A stretch of 46,485 nucleotides of DNA from an uncultured Acinetobacter sp. (lineage in GTDB: Bacteria > Pseudomonadota > Gammaproteobacteria > Pseudomonadales > Moraxellaceae). Position 1 is the stretch's first letter, and each line of letters starts with the position of its first letter. The DNA is taken from contig CANQWW010000004.1 of the NCBI GenBank assembly GCA_947627655.1, positions 1 to 46,485 on the forward strand, read 5' to 3'. The position numbers and the translations under genes are program-made. Under the pieces are notes generated by a model that was not told the DNA's origin, did not search any database, and saw only the letters and a program-made list of their open reading frames with translations. Positions 35,056 through 45,025 of the stretch are shown in pieces.

Positions 35056-35172
35056 GAGCAATGCTCCAATTTTTTTATTGTTATTTTTTTATTATTAAAG
35101 TCACTTCAAGTGTCTTTGCATAAAAACAATATACAAACACAAAAAATTGTGTAGTGCTTTCCGACCAAAAGA

Positions 35173-35211
35173 AAGTCCCAGAATTGCTACTGGTCGGTAA
35201 TTCCGGGACTT
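35173..35211 (-). terminator. Terminator of ybaK with an overlapping alternative stem
   Basis: AAGTCCCAGAATT and AATTCCGGGACTT pair with one mismatch around a 13-nt loop. On the minus strand TTTCTTTT follows, fitting an intrinsic terminator for ybaK. A second dyad, CCGACCA (35161-35167) with TGGTCGG (35191-35197), interlocks with the first, so the two stems are mutually exclusive. Confidence 0.7.
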
Positions 35212-35239
35212 ATTCAGGTCGTCTGAATTCCATTACTTT

Positions 35240-35707
35240 CTATGCATCAATGATGTCTACAAAAGCTGCGCCGAGTACACGTGCCAGATCTGTAGGTTTT
35301 AAGCCAATATCCAGACCACGCTTGCCCCCACTGACATACATTTTTTGCAAGTCTTCTGCAGAAGCATCAAGCACGGTTTTAAGACGTTTCTTTTGCCCAA
35401 CCGGACTAATCCCACCCACCAGATATCCGGTTAAACGCTCTGCCTGTTTCGGATCTGCCATTTGCAGTTTTTTACAGCCAAATGCCTGGGCAACCTTTTT
35501 CAAATTGAGCTGATGATGCACCGGAAGAACAGCGACATAATAATTTTTTTCGTCAGTCACCATTAAGGTCTTAAAGACTTCATGCCCATCCAGTCCCAGT
35601 TTTTCCGCAGCTTCAAGACCAAAACTTTTCGCATTGGCATCATGTTCATATTCGTGAATGCTGTATTCGATTTTATTGGCTTTCAAAAGTTTACATGCTG
35701 GGGTCAT
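35240..35707 (-). CDS. ybaK: YbaK/EbsC-family aminoacyl-tRNA deacylase
   Basis: This 155-aa trans-editing enzyme of the YbaK type removes misacylated Cys from tRNA-Pro. The family lysine is in EVFKTLMV (Lys46 from this start), with [28 protein letters not shown] near 105 and [11 protein letters not shown] near 135. I chose the ATG at 35707, which gives the family's usual length and start. The track start at 35809 adds 34 residues unlike the family. The overlapping 62-aa plus-strand ORF is a shadow. Confidence 0.9.
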   Translation of the reverse strand: MTPACKLLKANKIEYSIHEYEHDANAKSFGLEAAEKLGLDGHEVFKTLMVTDEKNYYVAVLPVHHQLNLKKVAQAFGCKKLQMADPKQAERLTGYLVGGISPVGQKKRLKTVLDASAEDLQKMYVSGGKRGLDIGLKPTDLARVLGAAFVDIIDA

Positions 35708-35809
35708 GAGCTTGGCTCTTTTGTTTTCGATCGCTTCATTATAGGGAATTCTAACTTCATCCGAACTTGAAATTGAATAAAATTCCCACAAATAGAGCAC
35801 ACCCTGCAT

Positions 35810-36558
35810 ATTCCGGATGAGACGGTATCTACTGACAAGATCGATAAACCCTCAAAAGGGCACACTTTTGCCAATTTGGAATATTCTTCATTGTATATAA
35901 TCTAGCCTACTGCATACCAGATCATGAACATTTCAGTCAGTCCCTGCTTTAATCTGCATCTGCCCCATCTATAGCCTGATGAACGTGCTTTCCAACAGTA
36001 TTTCAATGCTTATTCTACTGACAAAATATAGAGGATTTCGACGAATGCAGCTCCTGAGCACCGCAGTATTGCAAACCCTAGAAAGCTTGAGAATCATAGA
36101 TAATATTTATTAAATTCAAATACTTAATAATTAAATATAGTTATATATACTCAGAGGGCTGAATTTCAAATATCTTCATGCATTTTTATAGGAGAAAATA
36201 AACCGGCCTGTTCGATAGTCCAATCATTAAAATCCCAGAACACTCCCACATTTATCGTCTTTTGATCAAAAAATAGTTGACTTCTTTGCCCTATCTAAGC
36301 AATGTTACATAAACATTCTTAACTCATTTCGCCAATCCGGCATACAATGTAAAAAATCGACATACTTTGCATAAATGTCATTTTTTAACATTGTCATTTC
36401 CTTGCAAAGTTCTCATTATAGAGCCCGCAATCAGGCACATGCTTTCTACACCAATTCAAACAAAATTTTTAAAATTTGTAGAATTTCATGCCATAATGAA
36501 TGAAGTTTGCTGAGATCTTGCAAACTTTTTTCGAAACTTTTGAATTGGAGCAAGCTGA
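35810..36558. other. 749-bp intergenic region upstream of aroQ
   Basis: No supported gene. It is AT-rich and must contain the aroQ-accB-accC promoter. One candidate is TTGTCA with CATTAT 17 nt downstream (about 36390-36420), which is weak. A 23-codon ORF at 36045-36116 (MQLLSTAVLQTLESLRIIDN) has AGAGGA upstream but no other support. The 35708-35809 stretch is the leader of ybaK. Confidence 0.5.
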
Positions 36559-37014
36559 ATGAGTTCGACCATTTTGGTCATTCATGGACCGAATCTAAAT
36601 TTGCTAGGACAGCGAGAGCCAGAAGTATATGGTTATTTAACTCTTGATGATATCAATCAACAGCTTATCGTCCAAGCGAAAAATGCTTCTGTAGAAATAG
36701 ACACTTTCCAAAGTAATTGGGAAGGTGCCATTGTCGACCGAATTCATCAAGCACAACAAGACGGCGTTAAATATATCATTATTAATCCTGCAGCACTTAC
36801 CCATACCTCTGTTGCGGTACGTGATGCTTTACTGGGTGTTGCAATTCCCTTTATTGAAGTCCATTTGTCCAACGTCCATGCACGTGAAGCATTCCGACAT
36901 CATTCGTATTTATCCGACAAAGCGATCGGTGTAATTTGTGGCTTGGGCGCAAAAGGCTATGCAGCTGCTCTCGACTACATTATTGAAAAAATTCAATCTT
37001 CTCAGCAATCTTAA
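36559..37014 (+). CDS. aroQ: AroQ, type II 3-dehydroquinate dehydratase
   Basis: This 151-aa dodecameric enzyme of the shikimate pathway converts 3-dehydroquinate to 3-dehydroshikimate. It has the type II signature [21 protein letters not shown] with the catalytic Tyr near residue 24, [18 protein letters not shown] near 76, and [17 protein letters not shown] near 100. GGAG precedes the ATG. It heads the aroQ-accB-accC operon; accB begins 16 nt after its stop. Confidence 0.97.
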   Translation: MSSTILVIHGPNLNLLGQREPEVYGYLTLDDINQQLIVQAKNASVEIDTFQSNWEGAIVDRIHQAQQDGVKYIIINPAALTHTSVAVRDALLGVAIPFIEVHLSNVHAREAFRHHSYLSDKAIGVICGLGAKGYAAALDYIIEKIQSSQQS

Positions 37015-37030
37015 TTAGGAATACTGTCTC

Positions 37031-37447
37031 ATGGATATCCGTAAAATCAAGAAACTCATCGATTTAATGATTGAGTCTGACTTACAGGCGATCGAAGTTA
37101 AGGAAGGTGATCAATCCATCGCTCTTACTCGTCGCAATCCAGTGGTTGCAGCAGCTGTTCCTGCAATGCCTGCCCCTGCAGCAGATGTACCTGCAGCTAA
37201 ATCACCACGTGGTGCGGTAGAAAAATCACCAATGGTTGGTGTGTTCTATGCAGCACCAAGTCCAGGTGAAGCGCCGTTTATCAAAGTCGGTCAAACGGTT
37301 TCTGCTGGTGAAACCTTGGGTATCATCGAAGCGATGAAAATCATGAACCCGATCGAAGCAACACAAAGCGGCGTAATCGAAGAAATTCTAGTGAAAAATG
37401 GCGAAGTGATTCAATTCGGTCAACCACTTTTCCGTTACCGCGCTTAA
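37031..37447 (+). CDS. accB: AccB, biotin carboxyl carrier protein of acetyl-CoA carboxylase
   Basis: This 138-aa protein has the AccB N-terminal helix DIRKIKKLIDLMIESDLQAIE, an Ala/Pro-rich hinge (about residues 38-62) and a C-terminal biotinyl domain with the biotin attachment motif EAMKIMN (Lys near 105). It carries CO2 between the AccC and AccAD half reactions of malonyl-CoA synthesis. It is co-transcribed with accC, which starts 18 nt later. Confidence 0.98.
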   Translation: MDIRKIKKLIDLMIESDLQAIEVKEGDQSIALTRRNPVVAAAVPAMPAPAADVPAAKSPRGAVEKSPMVGVFYAAPSPGEAPFIKVGQTVSAGETLGIIEAMKIMNPIEATQSGVIEEILVKNGEVIQFGQPLFRYRA

Positions 37448-37465
37448 TCACTTCGGGGATTCATC

Positions 37466-38836
37466 ATGTTGCAAAAAGTTTTAATTGCAAACCGCGGTGA
37501 GATTGCCCTGCGCATCACCCGAGCTTGCAGAACTTTAGGAATTAAAACCGTTGGTGTCTATTCTGATGCTGACACAGACCTGATGCATTTACGCTTCTGT
37601 GATGAAGCGGTATGCATCGGTCCGGGTGCGAGTAGCGATAGCTACCTCAATATCCCTGCCCTGATTACTGCGGCAGAAATCACGGGTGCAGATGCCATTC
37701 ACCCTGGCTATGGCTTCCTGTCAGAAAATGCTGAATTTGCTGAGATCGTTGAAAGCTCGGGCTTTATCTTTATCGGCCCACGCCCTGAACATATCCGTTT
37801 AATGGGCAATAAGGTTTCTGCGATTATTGCCATGAAAAAAGCCGGCGTACCAACCGTACCAGGCTGTGATCATGCAGTGACTATTCATAATGCACTGGCT
37901 GAAGCCAAAGAAATTGGCTTTCCACTGATCGTAAAAGCTGCTTCTGGTGGTGGTGGTCGTGGTATGCGGATTGTCGAGCGCGTGGATACCCTGCTCGAAT
38001 CTGTACAGGCCGCACAGCGTGATGCTGAAATGTGGTTCGGTGATGATACCGTTTACATGGAACGCTTCCTGCAAAAACCTCGTCACGTAGAAGTACAGGT
38101 TTTAGGTGATGGTAATGGTCATGCAGTGCATCTTTATGACCGTGACTGTTCTTTACAGCGCCGCCATCAAAAAGTTCTGGAAGAAGCGCCAGCACCAAAC
38201 TTACCTGAAAAAGCACGTGCTGACATTCTGGAAGCTTGTGTTAATGCCTGTAAGATGATGCAATACCGTGGTGCGGGTACTTTTGAGTTCCTGTTTGAAG
38301 ACGGCGAATTCTTCTTTATTGAAATGAATACGCGTGTTCAGGTTGAACACCCAGTTACTGAGATGGTGACGGGTATTGATATCATCGAACAGCAGCTCCG
38401 TATTGCAGCCGGTCTGGGTCTGGATATCCAGCAGGAAGATGTTCAAGTCCAAGGCCATGCCATTGAGTGCCGTATCAATGCCGAAGATCCATCGACCTTT
38501 ATGCCATCGCCCGGCAAGATCGAGAGTTTCTATGCGCCAGGTGGGGCCGGTATTCGTCTAGATTCGCATATCTATCCGGGCTATAGCATTCCGCCGTATT
38601 ATGATTCCATGATTGCTAAACTGATTGCGCATGGTAAAGATCGTGAAACCTCGATTGCCCGCATGAAAAATGCCTTAGAAGAAACCATCTTGACTGGTAT
38701 CAAGACCAATATTCCATTGCATAAAGATCTGATCTTACAGGATAAGAATTTCTGTGCTCAGGCCATGGATATTCACTATCTTGAAAAGCATTTGCTTAAA
38801 CAGTTAGAAGGTGCTGAAGAACAGGCTCAAGCTTAA
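37466..38836 (+). CDS. accC: AccC, biotin carboxylase subunit of acetyl-CoA carboxylase
   Basis: This 456-aa ATP-grasp enzyme carboxylates biotin on AccB. It has [19 protein letters not shown] at the start, the ATP-binding glycine loop [12 protein letters not shown] near 160, [20 protein letters not shown] near 290 and a biotin-carboxylase C-terminal domain. Length is normal. It is the last gene of the operon, followed by a strong terminator. Confidence 0.98.
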   Translation: MLQKVLIANRGEIALRITRACRTLGIKTVGVYSDADTDLMHLRFCDEAVCIGPGASSDSYLNIPALITAAEITGADAIHPGYGFLSENAEFAEIVESSGFIFIGPRPEHIRLMGNKVSAIIAMKKAGVPTVPGCDHAVTIHNALAEAKEIGFPLIVKAASGGGGRGMRIVERVDTLLESVQAAQRDAEMWFGDDTVYMERFLQKPRHVEVQVLGDGNGHAVHLYDRDCSLQRRHQKVLEEAPAPNLPEKARADILEACVNACKMMQYRGAGTFEFLFEDGEFFFIEMNTRVQVEHPVTEMVTGIDIIEQQLRIAAGLGLDIQQEDVQVQGHAIECRINAEDPSTFMPSPGKIESFYAPGGAGIRLDSHIYPGYSIPPYYDSMIAKLIAHGKDRETSIARMKNALEETILTGIKTNIPLHKDLILQDKNFCAQAMDIHYLEKHLLKQLEGAEEQAQA

Positions 38837-38854
38837 GCGTCTGGCTCAAGAAAT

Positions 38855-38886
38855 AAAAAACCGCTGTTTATACAGCGGTTTTTTAT
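38855..38886. terminator. Bidirectional terminator after accC
   Basis: AAAAAACCGCTG and CAGCGGTTTTTT pair over 12 bp around TTTATA. It serves accC (plus) and the convergent 162-aa gene (minus). Confidence 0.92.
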
Positions 38887-38908
38887 TGACAGTTATTTAA
38901 TCGACGCG

Positions 38909-39397
38909 TTAAGGCAAAACTCGTCTTAAAGTGGCAAAACACTGTTCTGCTTTTTCTCCAGCACAGAAGTTAATGGTGTTTGGATTCTGCCATTTTACAA
39001 AATACTGGGTGACCTCACCGGACTGGTCTTCCTTGTTACCCGAGCAATCAATCTGATTATTGTCATACTTGACCTGTAAAATTAATGCCGGTACTTGCGC
39101 CGTTATATCTTGAGGAATCTGGTAATCATAAATCCCGGATGACCATTCTTCACCACTTTTGATAATCACGTTGTTATTACTTTTAAAATTGTAATATTCA
39201 ATACATTTCTTATTATTTGGAATTTCCATCCCCCATAAACCGAGAATTTCTGGACGGGTTACCACACGATAGGTATTGGCAATTTCCACAACTGGGGTGT
39301 TCATCGCAGTTGCCTGCGGGCTATTTTTATTTACATCTGCTGCCATCGTCCAAGTGGACAAACTCAGCAGCATTAGACCTATACCGGTTGTCTTCAT
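38909..39397 (-). CDS. Secreted hypothetical protein, 162 aa
   Basis: A signal peptide (MKTTGIGLMLLSLSTWTMAA) precedes a roughly 140-residue mature protein with four cysteines (KKCIEYY, QIDCSGN, NFCAGE, QCFATL), which could form two disulphides in the periplasm. The beta-rich, lipocalin-like feel (LGLWGMEIPNNKKCIEYYNF) is an impression only. I do not recognise the family. It is convergent with accC. The 273-bp space to the next gene has no other feature. Confidence 0.8.
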   Translation of the reverse strand: MKTTGIGLMLLSLSTWTMAADVNKNSPQATAMNTPVVEIANTYRVVTRPEILGLWGMEIPNNKKCIEYYNFKSNNNVIIKSGEEWSSGIYDYQIPQDITAQVPALILQVKYDNNQIDCSGNKEDQSGEVTQYFVKWQNPNTINFCAGEKAEQCFATLRRVLP

Positions 39398-39670
39398 ATT
39401 TAAACATCATTCCTTCAATTGACTCTAACTTAACATATTTTTATTCAGTCAGCGTAGGGGGAAAATACTTTTCATCTACTGGTCTAAAAATAGCAGTCAA
39501 ACACATAATAGTTATTTCAATTCAATACGATTTTGTTTATATTTTGTTCTTATTAAAATTAAATGGTTTATCTCTAAAGATAGACGAACAACTACAAGAA
39601 AACTCACAAGCTCATCCACCCCATAACAGCACGTGATTTTTCATTATAAATTGATTAGGGTAATTTTATT

Positions 39671-41098
39671 TTGCGATTGGCTGCTTTTAAAGAAAAACAA
39701 CTGGATGCAGAAAGCTCTGCCTATATTATGAGTGCATTGCTGATACTGATTTGCAGTTTTATTGGTATTGCGACACGTCCAACAGAATATCTGGCCTTTT
39801 TATGGCCAGCGAATGCCGCACTGCTCGCCTTTTTCTTGCGCTTCCCGACATTAAATAATCGCGGTGGCTGGTTAGGTGCCTTTTGTGCCTATATGTTTGC
39901 TGACCTTTTGACCGGCACTCATTTTATGCAGAGCCTGTTTTTAACCCTTGCTAATCTGCTTAGTACCATTGTTTCCTTATTTTGCATCCGTTATTTCAAG
40001 ATCAATTATAAGTATTACAACAGTGGTTTTACCTTTATTCACCTGTTTGGTATTTTTGCCTTCGCAGGCTGCATGGTCAGTGCTGCTTTTGCGGTGCTGA
40101 CGCTGGTCAATCTGCCTGGCTCATTTATTACCCCAGACAATATGTGGATCGACTTTTTCCTGTGGTGGACAGGAGAAATGGTCAACTACATTATTATCCT
40201 ACCTTTAGTGCTGGCCTTTCCCCGGGCGAAGGATATTCGCAATTTCACTCAAAACCGTCGTAAAAAGACTTATACGTTCAGTTATTTTTTCCCCATGCTG
40301 GCCGTGATTATTTGTGTGGTACTCACCCATATTTTTGCTGGACCGGGTGCCCTGATTTATCCACTCGCCGCATTGATCTGGGCAGCGTTGACCTACCGGA
40401 TTTTTACCATTTCCATTATCAATATGCTGGTCCTGTTATTTACCTATAACAGCCTGACCCAGATCTATCTGGCTGATGACACCCTAACGAACTCTACCAC
40501 CTTTATTTCTTTACGTATTGGCCTGTTTATGCTGGCTTTAGCGCCGTTAATTCTGTGTATCATTAGTCAGAACCGTAATGAACTGTATAAGCACGTATTA
40601 TATCTGGCCAATTATGACAGCCTGACGCGTACCATGAATCGGCACTTTTTCTTTCAAGAGAGTGAAAGTTTATTAAAACAGACTCGCAAGTTGCCTTTTT
40701 CATTGATTATGCTGGATATTGACTATTTTAAGCGCCTGAATGATGAATATGGCCATCATGCGGGTGATGCCGTGTTAAAACAGTTTTCCGAGCTGGTACG
40801 GAGCAATTTACGCAGCTATGACCGATTCGCCCGGATTGGGGGTGAAGAGTTTGTCATATTGATGTGGGATACTGAACATGGCGAAGCACAATTGATTGCC
40901 GAGCGTATACGCGATATTGTTGAGCATACGCCGATTTACCTCGATTATGGAAAAAGCGTCAATATTACCGTGAGCTTGGGAATTACTCATCAGCAGATGC
41001 CACAGCATATGGACCTACAACAGTTAATTAATATTGCCGATCAGGCACTCTATCGTGCCAAGCATCTTGGCCGTAATCAGGTGGTTCTCGCCTCTTAA
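39671..41098 (+). CDS. Membrane diguanylate cyclase with MASE1 sensor
   Basis: This 475-aa protein has eight or so transmembrane helices in an N-terminal MASE1-type sensor (about residues 18-305, FLWPANAALLAFFLRFP) and a C-terminal GGDEF domain (about 320-475). The active site is ARIGGEEFVIL near 390. RSYD five residues before GGEEF is an inhibitory I-site, so c-di-GMP product feedback is expected. It probably makes c-di-GMP in response to an unknown signal. It starts with TTG (39671) after TTAGGG; an ATG at residue 20 is the alternative. The amidase gene follows after 26 nt. Confidence 0.92.
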   Translation: MRLAAFKEKQLDAESSAYIMSALLILICSFIGIATRPTEYLAFLWPANAALLAFFLRFPTLNNRGGWLGAFCAYMFADLLTGTHFMQSLFLTLANLLSTIVSLFCIRYFKINYKYYNSGFTFIHLFGIFAFAGCMVSAAFAVLTLVNLPGSFITPDNMWIDFFLWWTGEMVNYIIILPLVLAFPRAKDIRNFTQNRRKKTYTFSYFFPMLAVIICVVLTHIFAGPGALIYPLAALIWAALTYRIFTISIINMLVLLFTYNSLTQIYLADDTLTNSTTFISLRIGLFMLALAPLILCIISQNRNELYKHVLYLANYDSLTRTMNRHFFFQESESLLKQTRKLPFSLIMLDIDYFKRLNDEYGHHAGDAVLKQFSELVRSNLRSYDRFARIGGEEFVILMWDTEHGEAQLIAERIRDIVEHTPIYLDYGKSVNITVSLGITHQQMPQHMDLQQLINIADQALYRAKHLGRNQVVLAS

Positions 41099-41124
41099 AA
41101 TTCAAGTGAATCATAGGGAAAATA

Positions 41125-42615
41125 ATGCATTATCAGGAATACTTAGCTTACGATGGTTTAGGACTGGCAGAACTGGTTGCCAAAAAGGAAATTCATGCTT
41201 CGGAGTTGCTCAATACTGCCCTAGAACGCAGCCATCAAGTGAATCCTGAGCTGAATGCGATTATTATTCCCATGCATGACTATGCCATGAAGCGAACCCA
41301 GTCTCAGCTCAGCGGACCTTTTGCTGGTGTGCCTTTTCTGGTCAAAGACCTGTTTCAGGAATATGCCGGTTATCCTACCTCTTATGGTTGTGAAGGCTTT
41401 AAACGCATCGGTTATGTGGCAGATACCAATGCGGAAATTGTCAATCGCTGGGAAAAATCCGGGATTGTGACCTTTGGTCGTACCAATACCCCAGAATTTG
41501 GAATCAAAGGCATTACCGAGCCAGATGCTTGGGGGAGCTGTAAAAACCCGTGGAATTTAAGCCATAACAGTGGCGGCTCATCTGGCGGTTCTGCTTCTGC
41601 CGTGGCTGCTGGGATCGTACCGATTGCCGGCGCAGGTGATGGTGGAGGTTCGATTCGTATCCCGGCTTCTTATTGTGGCTTATTCGGTTTGAAACCAAGT
41701 CGTGGACGTACCCCTTGGGGGCCGCAAATGAGCGAGGCCATGCACGGCGCAGCCATTCAGCATGTGCTCACCAAAACGGTGCGTGACAGTGCTGCCATGC
41801 TGGATGCGACGCATGGGGAAGATCATCATTCGATGTTCAAAATTGAGCGTCCACAGGGTCATTATCTGGATGCGATTCAACAGCCGCCTAAAAAATTAAG
41901 AATTGCTTTGAATACCAAATCTCCAATTGGGACCAAAGTTTCACAGGATGCCATCAAAGCGGTTGAGCACACAGCCAAACTGCTGGAGTCCTTAGGTCAT
42001 GAAGTGGTTGAAGACCATCCAGCGATTGATGGCATGCAACTGGCCAAAGACTTTATCACCACCTGGTTTAGTCAGTTTTCGTATATGCTGGAAGAAATCC
42101 GCAGCCAATATAAAGCCAAATCGACTGACTTTGAGCTGGATTCACAGGTTTTATCTGCCTTTGGCGCCAAAACTACAGCAATTGAATATATTCAAAACCT
42201 GAATAACTGGGGGATTTACGTTGCCCAGATGAATCACTTCTTTGAAAAATATGATCTTTACCTCACCCCTGCAACGGCATCTGTAGCACCACGTAATGGA
42301 GAAGTAAAAACTCCCGCTTGGCAGAAGCCGATCCTGAAAGCTTTATTAGCCACAGGTAAAACGCATTTATTGGCACAAGGTAAACTGATAGATCAGATTG
42401 TGAAAGAAAACCTAAAATGGGTGCCATTCACTCAACTTTCCAATATTACCGGTTTACCCGCGATGTCAGTGCCGCTGTACTGGAATGACCAAAATCTACC
42501 TTTAGGCTCCCAGTTTATTGCCCCGTTTGCCCGTGAAGATCTGCTCTTGCAACTAGCGGCCCAATTAGAGCAAGCCCAACCTTGGTTTGACCGTTATCAG
42601 GAGATTCAAATCTAG
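41125..42615 (+). CDS. Amidase-signature hydrolase, NylA-like
   Basis: This 496-aa amidase-signature enzyme has a Ser-cisSer-Lys triad visible as Lys74 (VPFLVKDLF), Ser152 (NSGGSSGGSASAV) and Ser176 (GDGGGSIRIPAS). The spacing and surrounding residues parallel 6-aminohexanoate cyclic dimer hydrolase (NylA; Lys72, Ser150, Ser174 as I recall). This type hydrolyses amides or small cyclic peptides; the physiological substrate is unknown. It may share a transcript with the upstream diguanylate cyclase. It is not a GatA of the tRNA amidotransferase, because no gatB or gatC is nearby. Confidence 0.87.
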   Translation: MHYQEYLAYDGLGLAELVAKKEIHASELLNTALERSHQVNPELNAIIIPMHDYAMKRTQSQLSGPFAGVPFLVKDLFQEYAGYPTSYGCEGFKRIGYVADTNAEIVNRWEKSGIVTFGRTNTPEFGIKGITEPDAWGSCKNPWNLSHNSGGSSGGSASAVAAGIVPIAGAGDGGGSIRIPASYCGLFGLKPSRGRTPWGPQMSEAMHGAAIQHVLTKTVRDSAAMLDATHGEDHHSMFKIERPQGHYLDAIQQPPKKLRIALNTKSPIGTKVSQDAIKAVEHTAKLLESLGHEVVEDHPAIDGMQLAKDFITTWFSQFSYMLEEIRSQYKAKSTDFELDSQVLSAFGAKTTAIEYIQNLNNWGIYVAQMNHFFEKYDLYLTPATASVAPRNGEVKTPAWQKPILKALLATGKTHLLAQGKLIDQIVKENLKWVPFTQLSNITGLPAMSVPLYWNDQNLPLGSQFIAPFAREDLLLQLAAQLEQAQPWFDRYQEIQI

Positions 42616-42633
42616 ACTTGTCAGATCAATGCC

Positions 42634-42660
42634 ATCAGGTGGACTGTGCTTCCACCTGAT
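42634..42660. terminator. Convergent hairpin overlapping the MFS stop codon
   Basis: ATCAGGTGGA and TCCACCTGAT form a 10-bp perfect stem with a 7-nt loop. The left arm includes the MFS gene's stop codon, so the dyad is partly coding. There is no good T-run on either strand, so termination strength is doubtful. Confidence 0.45.
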
Positions 42661-43801
42661 TTGGCAAACCGGCTAAAAATGCCAATCCAAAAAGGGTTGA
42701 AGCCGCCGCAACGATAAAAATCGTGGCACCCCCGAACTCATCCCAGTATTGTCCAGCCAAAATACTCCCACCTGCAACGCCCAATCCCCACATGGTGCTA
42801 TACAAAGCCTGACCACGTCCCTGCAGACCTGCCGCGAAGTTCTGGAAGATCACTCGCATGGCAACCATATGAAACAGGCCGAAACTGAAGGCATGAATAC
42901 TTTGTGCAAGAAGTTGAGCACTAAAGGATGAAGGTAATAATCCAACCATCAGCCAGCGTACGCCAGTCAGCACCAAACAGATCATGACCAATGTCCGCCA
43001 CGACCAGCGCTGGAAAAATACAGTGGCATAGGCAAACATAATGATTTCTGCAAGCACGCCTACTGACCACAGAAAGCCAATTTGGCTGGTAGCAAAACCA
43101 TGTTGGCTCAGGAAGTTACTATAGAAGCTATAAAATGGTGCATGGGAAAACAGCATGATCAGCTCGATGAGGAAAAAACTATACACCACCGGCCGTTTAA
43201 GCACTGGACCTAAAGGTTGCAGCTGTTGTTGTGCCATGGGTGCAGCTGAAGGCTCTTTAATACTAAAAGACCAGATAAATGCCAGAAATGAAATACATAA
43301 CAATAATACCGGCAACATACTTAGCGGAATAATTTCAAAAATTGCCCCGATTGCAAATACACCGACAATAAAACCGACAGATCCCCATTTACGTACTTTG
43401 CCATATAATTCAGCGCGTTTCTCTCCCAGCCAAAACAGGGTCACGCCTTCGAATTGTGCCAGAATGGCATTTTGAAAAAAGCTGAAAATCAGCATTAGTA
43501 AGGCGACGGACTGAAAGCTATTAGGCACAATAAAAATTATGAACCAGATACAAGCTTCCATCCAGGTGGCAATCCGTACCAACAACATGCGTTTGCCAGA
43601 TTTGTCGGCAATCCAGCCCCAGATCATCGGTGCAAAGAAGCGGGTTATAATCGCAATTGAAGATAAAATGCCGATTTCGGCATAGCTAAAGCCTTGATCT
43701 TCTAGATATAAGCTCCAGAATGGCATGAATGCCCCAACGATGGCGTAATAAAAAAAGTAGAAACCGCCGAGTCGTGACTGAATGGGAAGGTTGAACATCA
43801 A
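42635..43801 (-). CDS. MFS transporter (HcaT-like, PF12832-type)
   Basis: This 388-aa major facilitator protein has about 12 transmembrane helices. It contains FYFFYYAIVGAFMPFWSLYL at the start, the loop IWGWIADKSGKRMLL between helices 2 and 3 (GxxxDxxGxR-type motif A), and a WGSVGFIVGVFAIG segment near 140. This pattern matches the HcaT/phenylpropionate-permease branch. It has no partner genes suggesting the substrate. It is convergent with the amidase. Confidence 0.87.
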   Translation of the reverse strand: MMFNLPIQSRLGGFYFFYYAIVGAFMPFWSLYLEDQGFSYAEIGILSSIAIITRFFAPMIWGWIADKSGKRMLLVRIATWMEACIWFIIFIVPNSFQSVALLMLIFSFFQNAILAQFEGVTLFWLGEKRAELYGKVRKWGSVGFIVGVFAIGAIFEIIPLSMLPVLLLCISFLAFIWSFSIKEPSAAPMAQQQLQPLGPVLKRPVVYSFFLIELIMLFSHAPFYSFYSNFLSQHGFATSQIGFLWSVGVLAEIIMFAYATVFFQRWSWRTLVMICLVLTGVRWLMVGLLPSSFSAQLLAQSIHAFSFGLFHMVAMRVIFQNFAAGLQGRGQALYSTMWGLGVAGGSILAGQYWDEFGGATIFIVAAASTLFGLAFLAGLPNQVEAQST

Positions 43802-44209
43802 AAGGTTTCGCCTGATTGGTCATGGTTGAGAATCACTTATCAGGGCATTGTATCGCATTCATTTATTTATCATTACACTTCGAGCATTTATACCTCTTGT
43901 GTTTTGGATGAGTTTTGATGATTGCTAAAAAAAATTAAGTATCAACCATTTATAGGCCCTTGGCATTTATATTTACGTCGCTTAGCCTGACTTACGCCAT
44001 TTGAGTTCTGATTTATACCGTGATGATTGAGTATATCGCATGGTGGTTGCTCATGAATTTAAGCTATCGGTAACACGACCCATTGAATCACTAAATACCC
44101 TTGATCCAAGTGAGGCTAATACCATCACGTGGCTTAATCGACTCAGAATCATATTGTAATCTCGAAAAATAAAACCTCGATATAAGCCCAGCTCTATTAC
44201 AAAGTGAGC
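43802..44209. other. 408-bp gene-free region upstream of the MFS gene
   Basis: It holds the MFS promoter region and a 39-codon ORF (44040-44159, starting MVVAHEFKLSVTRPIES) without a ribosome-binding site. That ORF reads like protein sequence but has no support as a gene; it may be a remnant. I see no repeats or RNA here. Confidence 0.4.
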
Positions 44210-44464
44210 TTAAATTTCATGCCTTATATACTTATTAATAACATTGTCTTTTAAGGAGGCTTTGTTATTCCAAATATAGAAATCAATCCTATCTGTTGTA
44301 TATAGATAGTACGCATCACAAGGCTTTTTTATAGCACTCAACTCTTTTGCAGTAAGCGAATAATAATCCCTATGATCTTCTGCGCTTATTGGTATGTAGG
44401 TTGTTGATCGAAACTCAACCTCCTTCCCACTTAAAAAACCACCAACACAATATATCCTGCTCAT
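44210..44464 (-). CDS. Hypothetical small protein, 84 aa
   Basis: This 84-aa cytosolic protein, rich in Tyr and Asp, has no signal peptide or membrane segment. AGG lies about 7 nt before the ATG. I recognise no family. It sits alone in AT-rich DNA next to gene-poor, mobile-element-flanked sequence, so it may be acquired. Base composition is more AT-rich than the core genes. Confidence 0.6.
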   Translation of the reverse strand: MSRIYCVGGFLSGKEVEFRSTTYIPISAEDHRDYYSLTAKELSAIKKPCDAYYLYTTDRIDFYIWNNKASLKDNVINKYIRHEI

Positions 44465-45025
44465 ACAAAACCTATAAGTCTAAAATTTAGTTTTTATCAT
44501 GCCACAATAAAAGTAAAAATCAATTTAACCTATTGATAATGCTATATTTATATCATTATAAAGCAGCAAACCAATGAATTATTTACTCATATTTTCTGAA
44601 ATAAAATTCAGTCAGTAGAAAAAATTTAAAACCGCTAATATTTAGTATGTAGCAGCGTCTCGTATGTCGTAATCCGTCCAGTGAATTATTTGTACTTTCC
44701 ACACTTTCAACATTCGATCTGAGCGAATAGATTAGACTCATAGTCGAAGTGGTGACGGCAGAATAATCATTTTAGGAATTAGAGCATGAATTTTCTCTTG
44801 ATAAAAAACCTGCTTAGCTGGAGGGCTAATCAGGCCGGGGGACGCTATCTTCTACTTGTTATTGTGAAGTTTTAGGAATGGGGACAAGATACCATTTGCT
44901 CACTACAACTAAGTATTAGAAATACATAGGGAATGTTTTAACATGTAATAATTAAGTTATATTTATTAATAACTTGATCATCAATTAACCCTTAAGATCA
45001 GTTAATAATCAACTTGTTTTTAGTC
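44465..45025. other. 561-bp gene-poor AT-rich region
   Basis: No gene in the track. One possible small ORF, 44786-44875 plus strand, begins MNFLLIKNLLSWRANQAGG and ends YLLLVIVKF after AGGA/GAG; it has a short hydrophobic tail but no other support. Its surroundings (about 44800-44870) are GC-richer than the flanks. The region right of it leads into the tRNA-Arg-like gene. Confidence 0.4.

Noticed and set aside
35161-35211. H-type pseudoknot
   Set aside because: The loop joining the two 3' arms is one base, too short to cross the 7-bp first stem, so the stems must be alternatives.
36045-36116. 23-codon ORF upstream of aroQ
   Set aside because: It has a plausible AGAGGA but is too short, with no hydrophobic or conserved character to support it.
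44040-44159. 39-codon ORF starting MVVAHEFK
   Set aside because: No ribosome-binding site and an upstream in-frame stop close by; kept only as a possible remnant in the spacer note.
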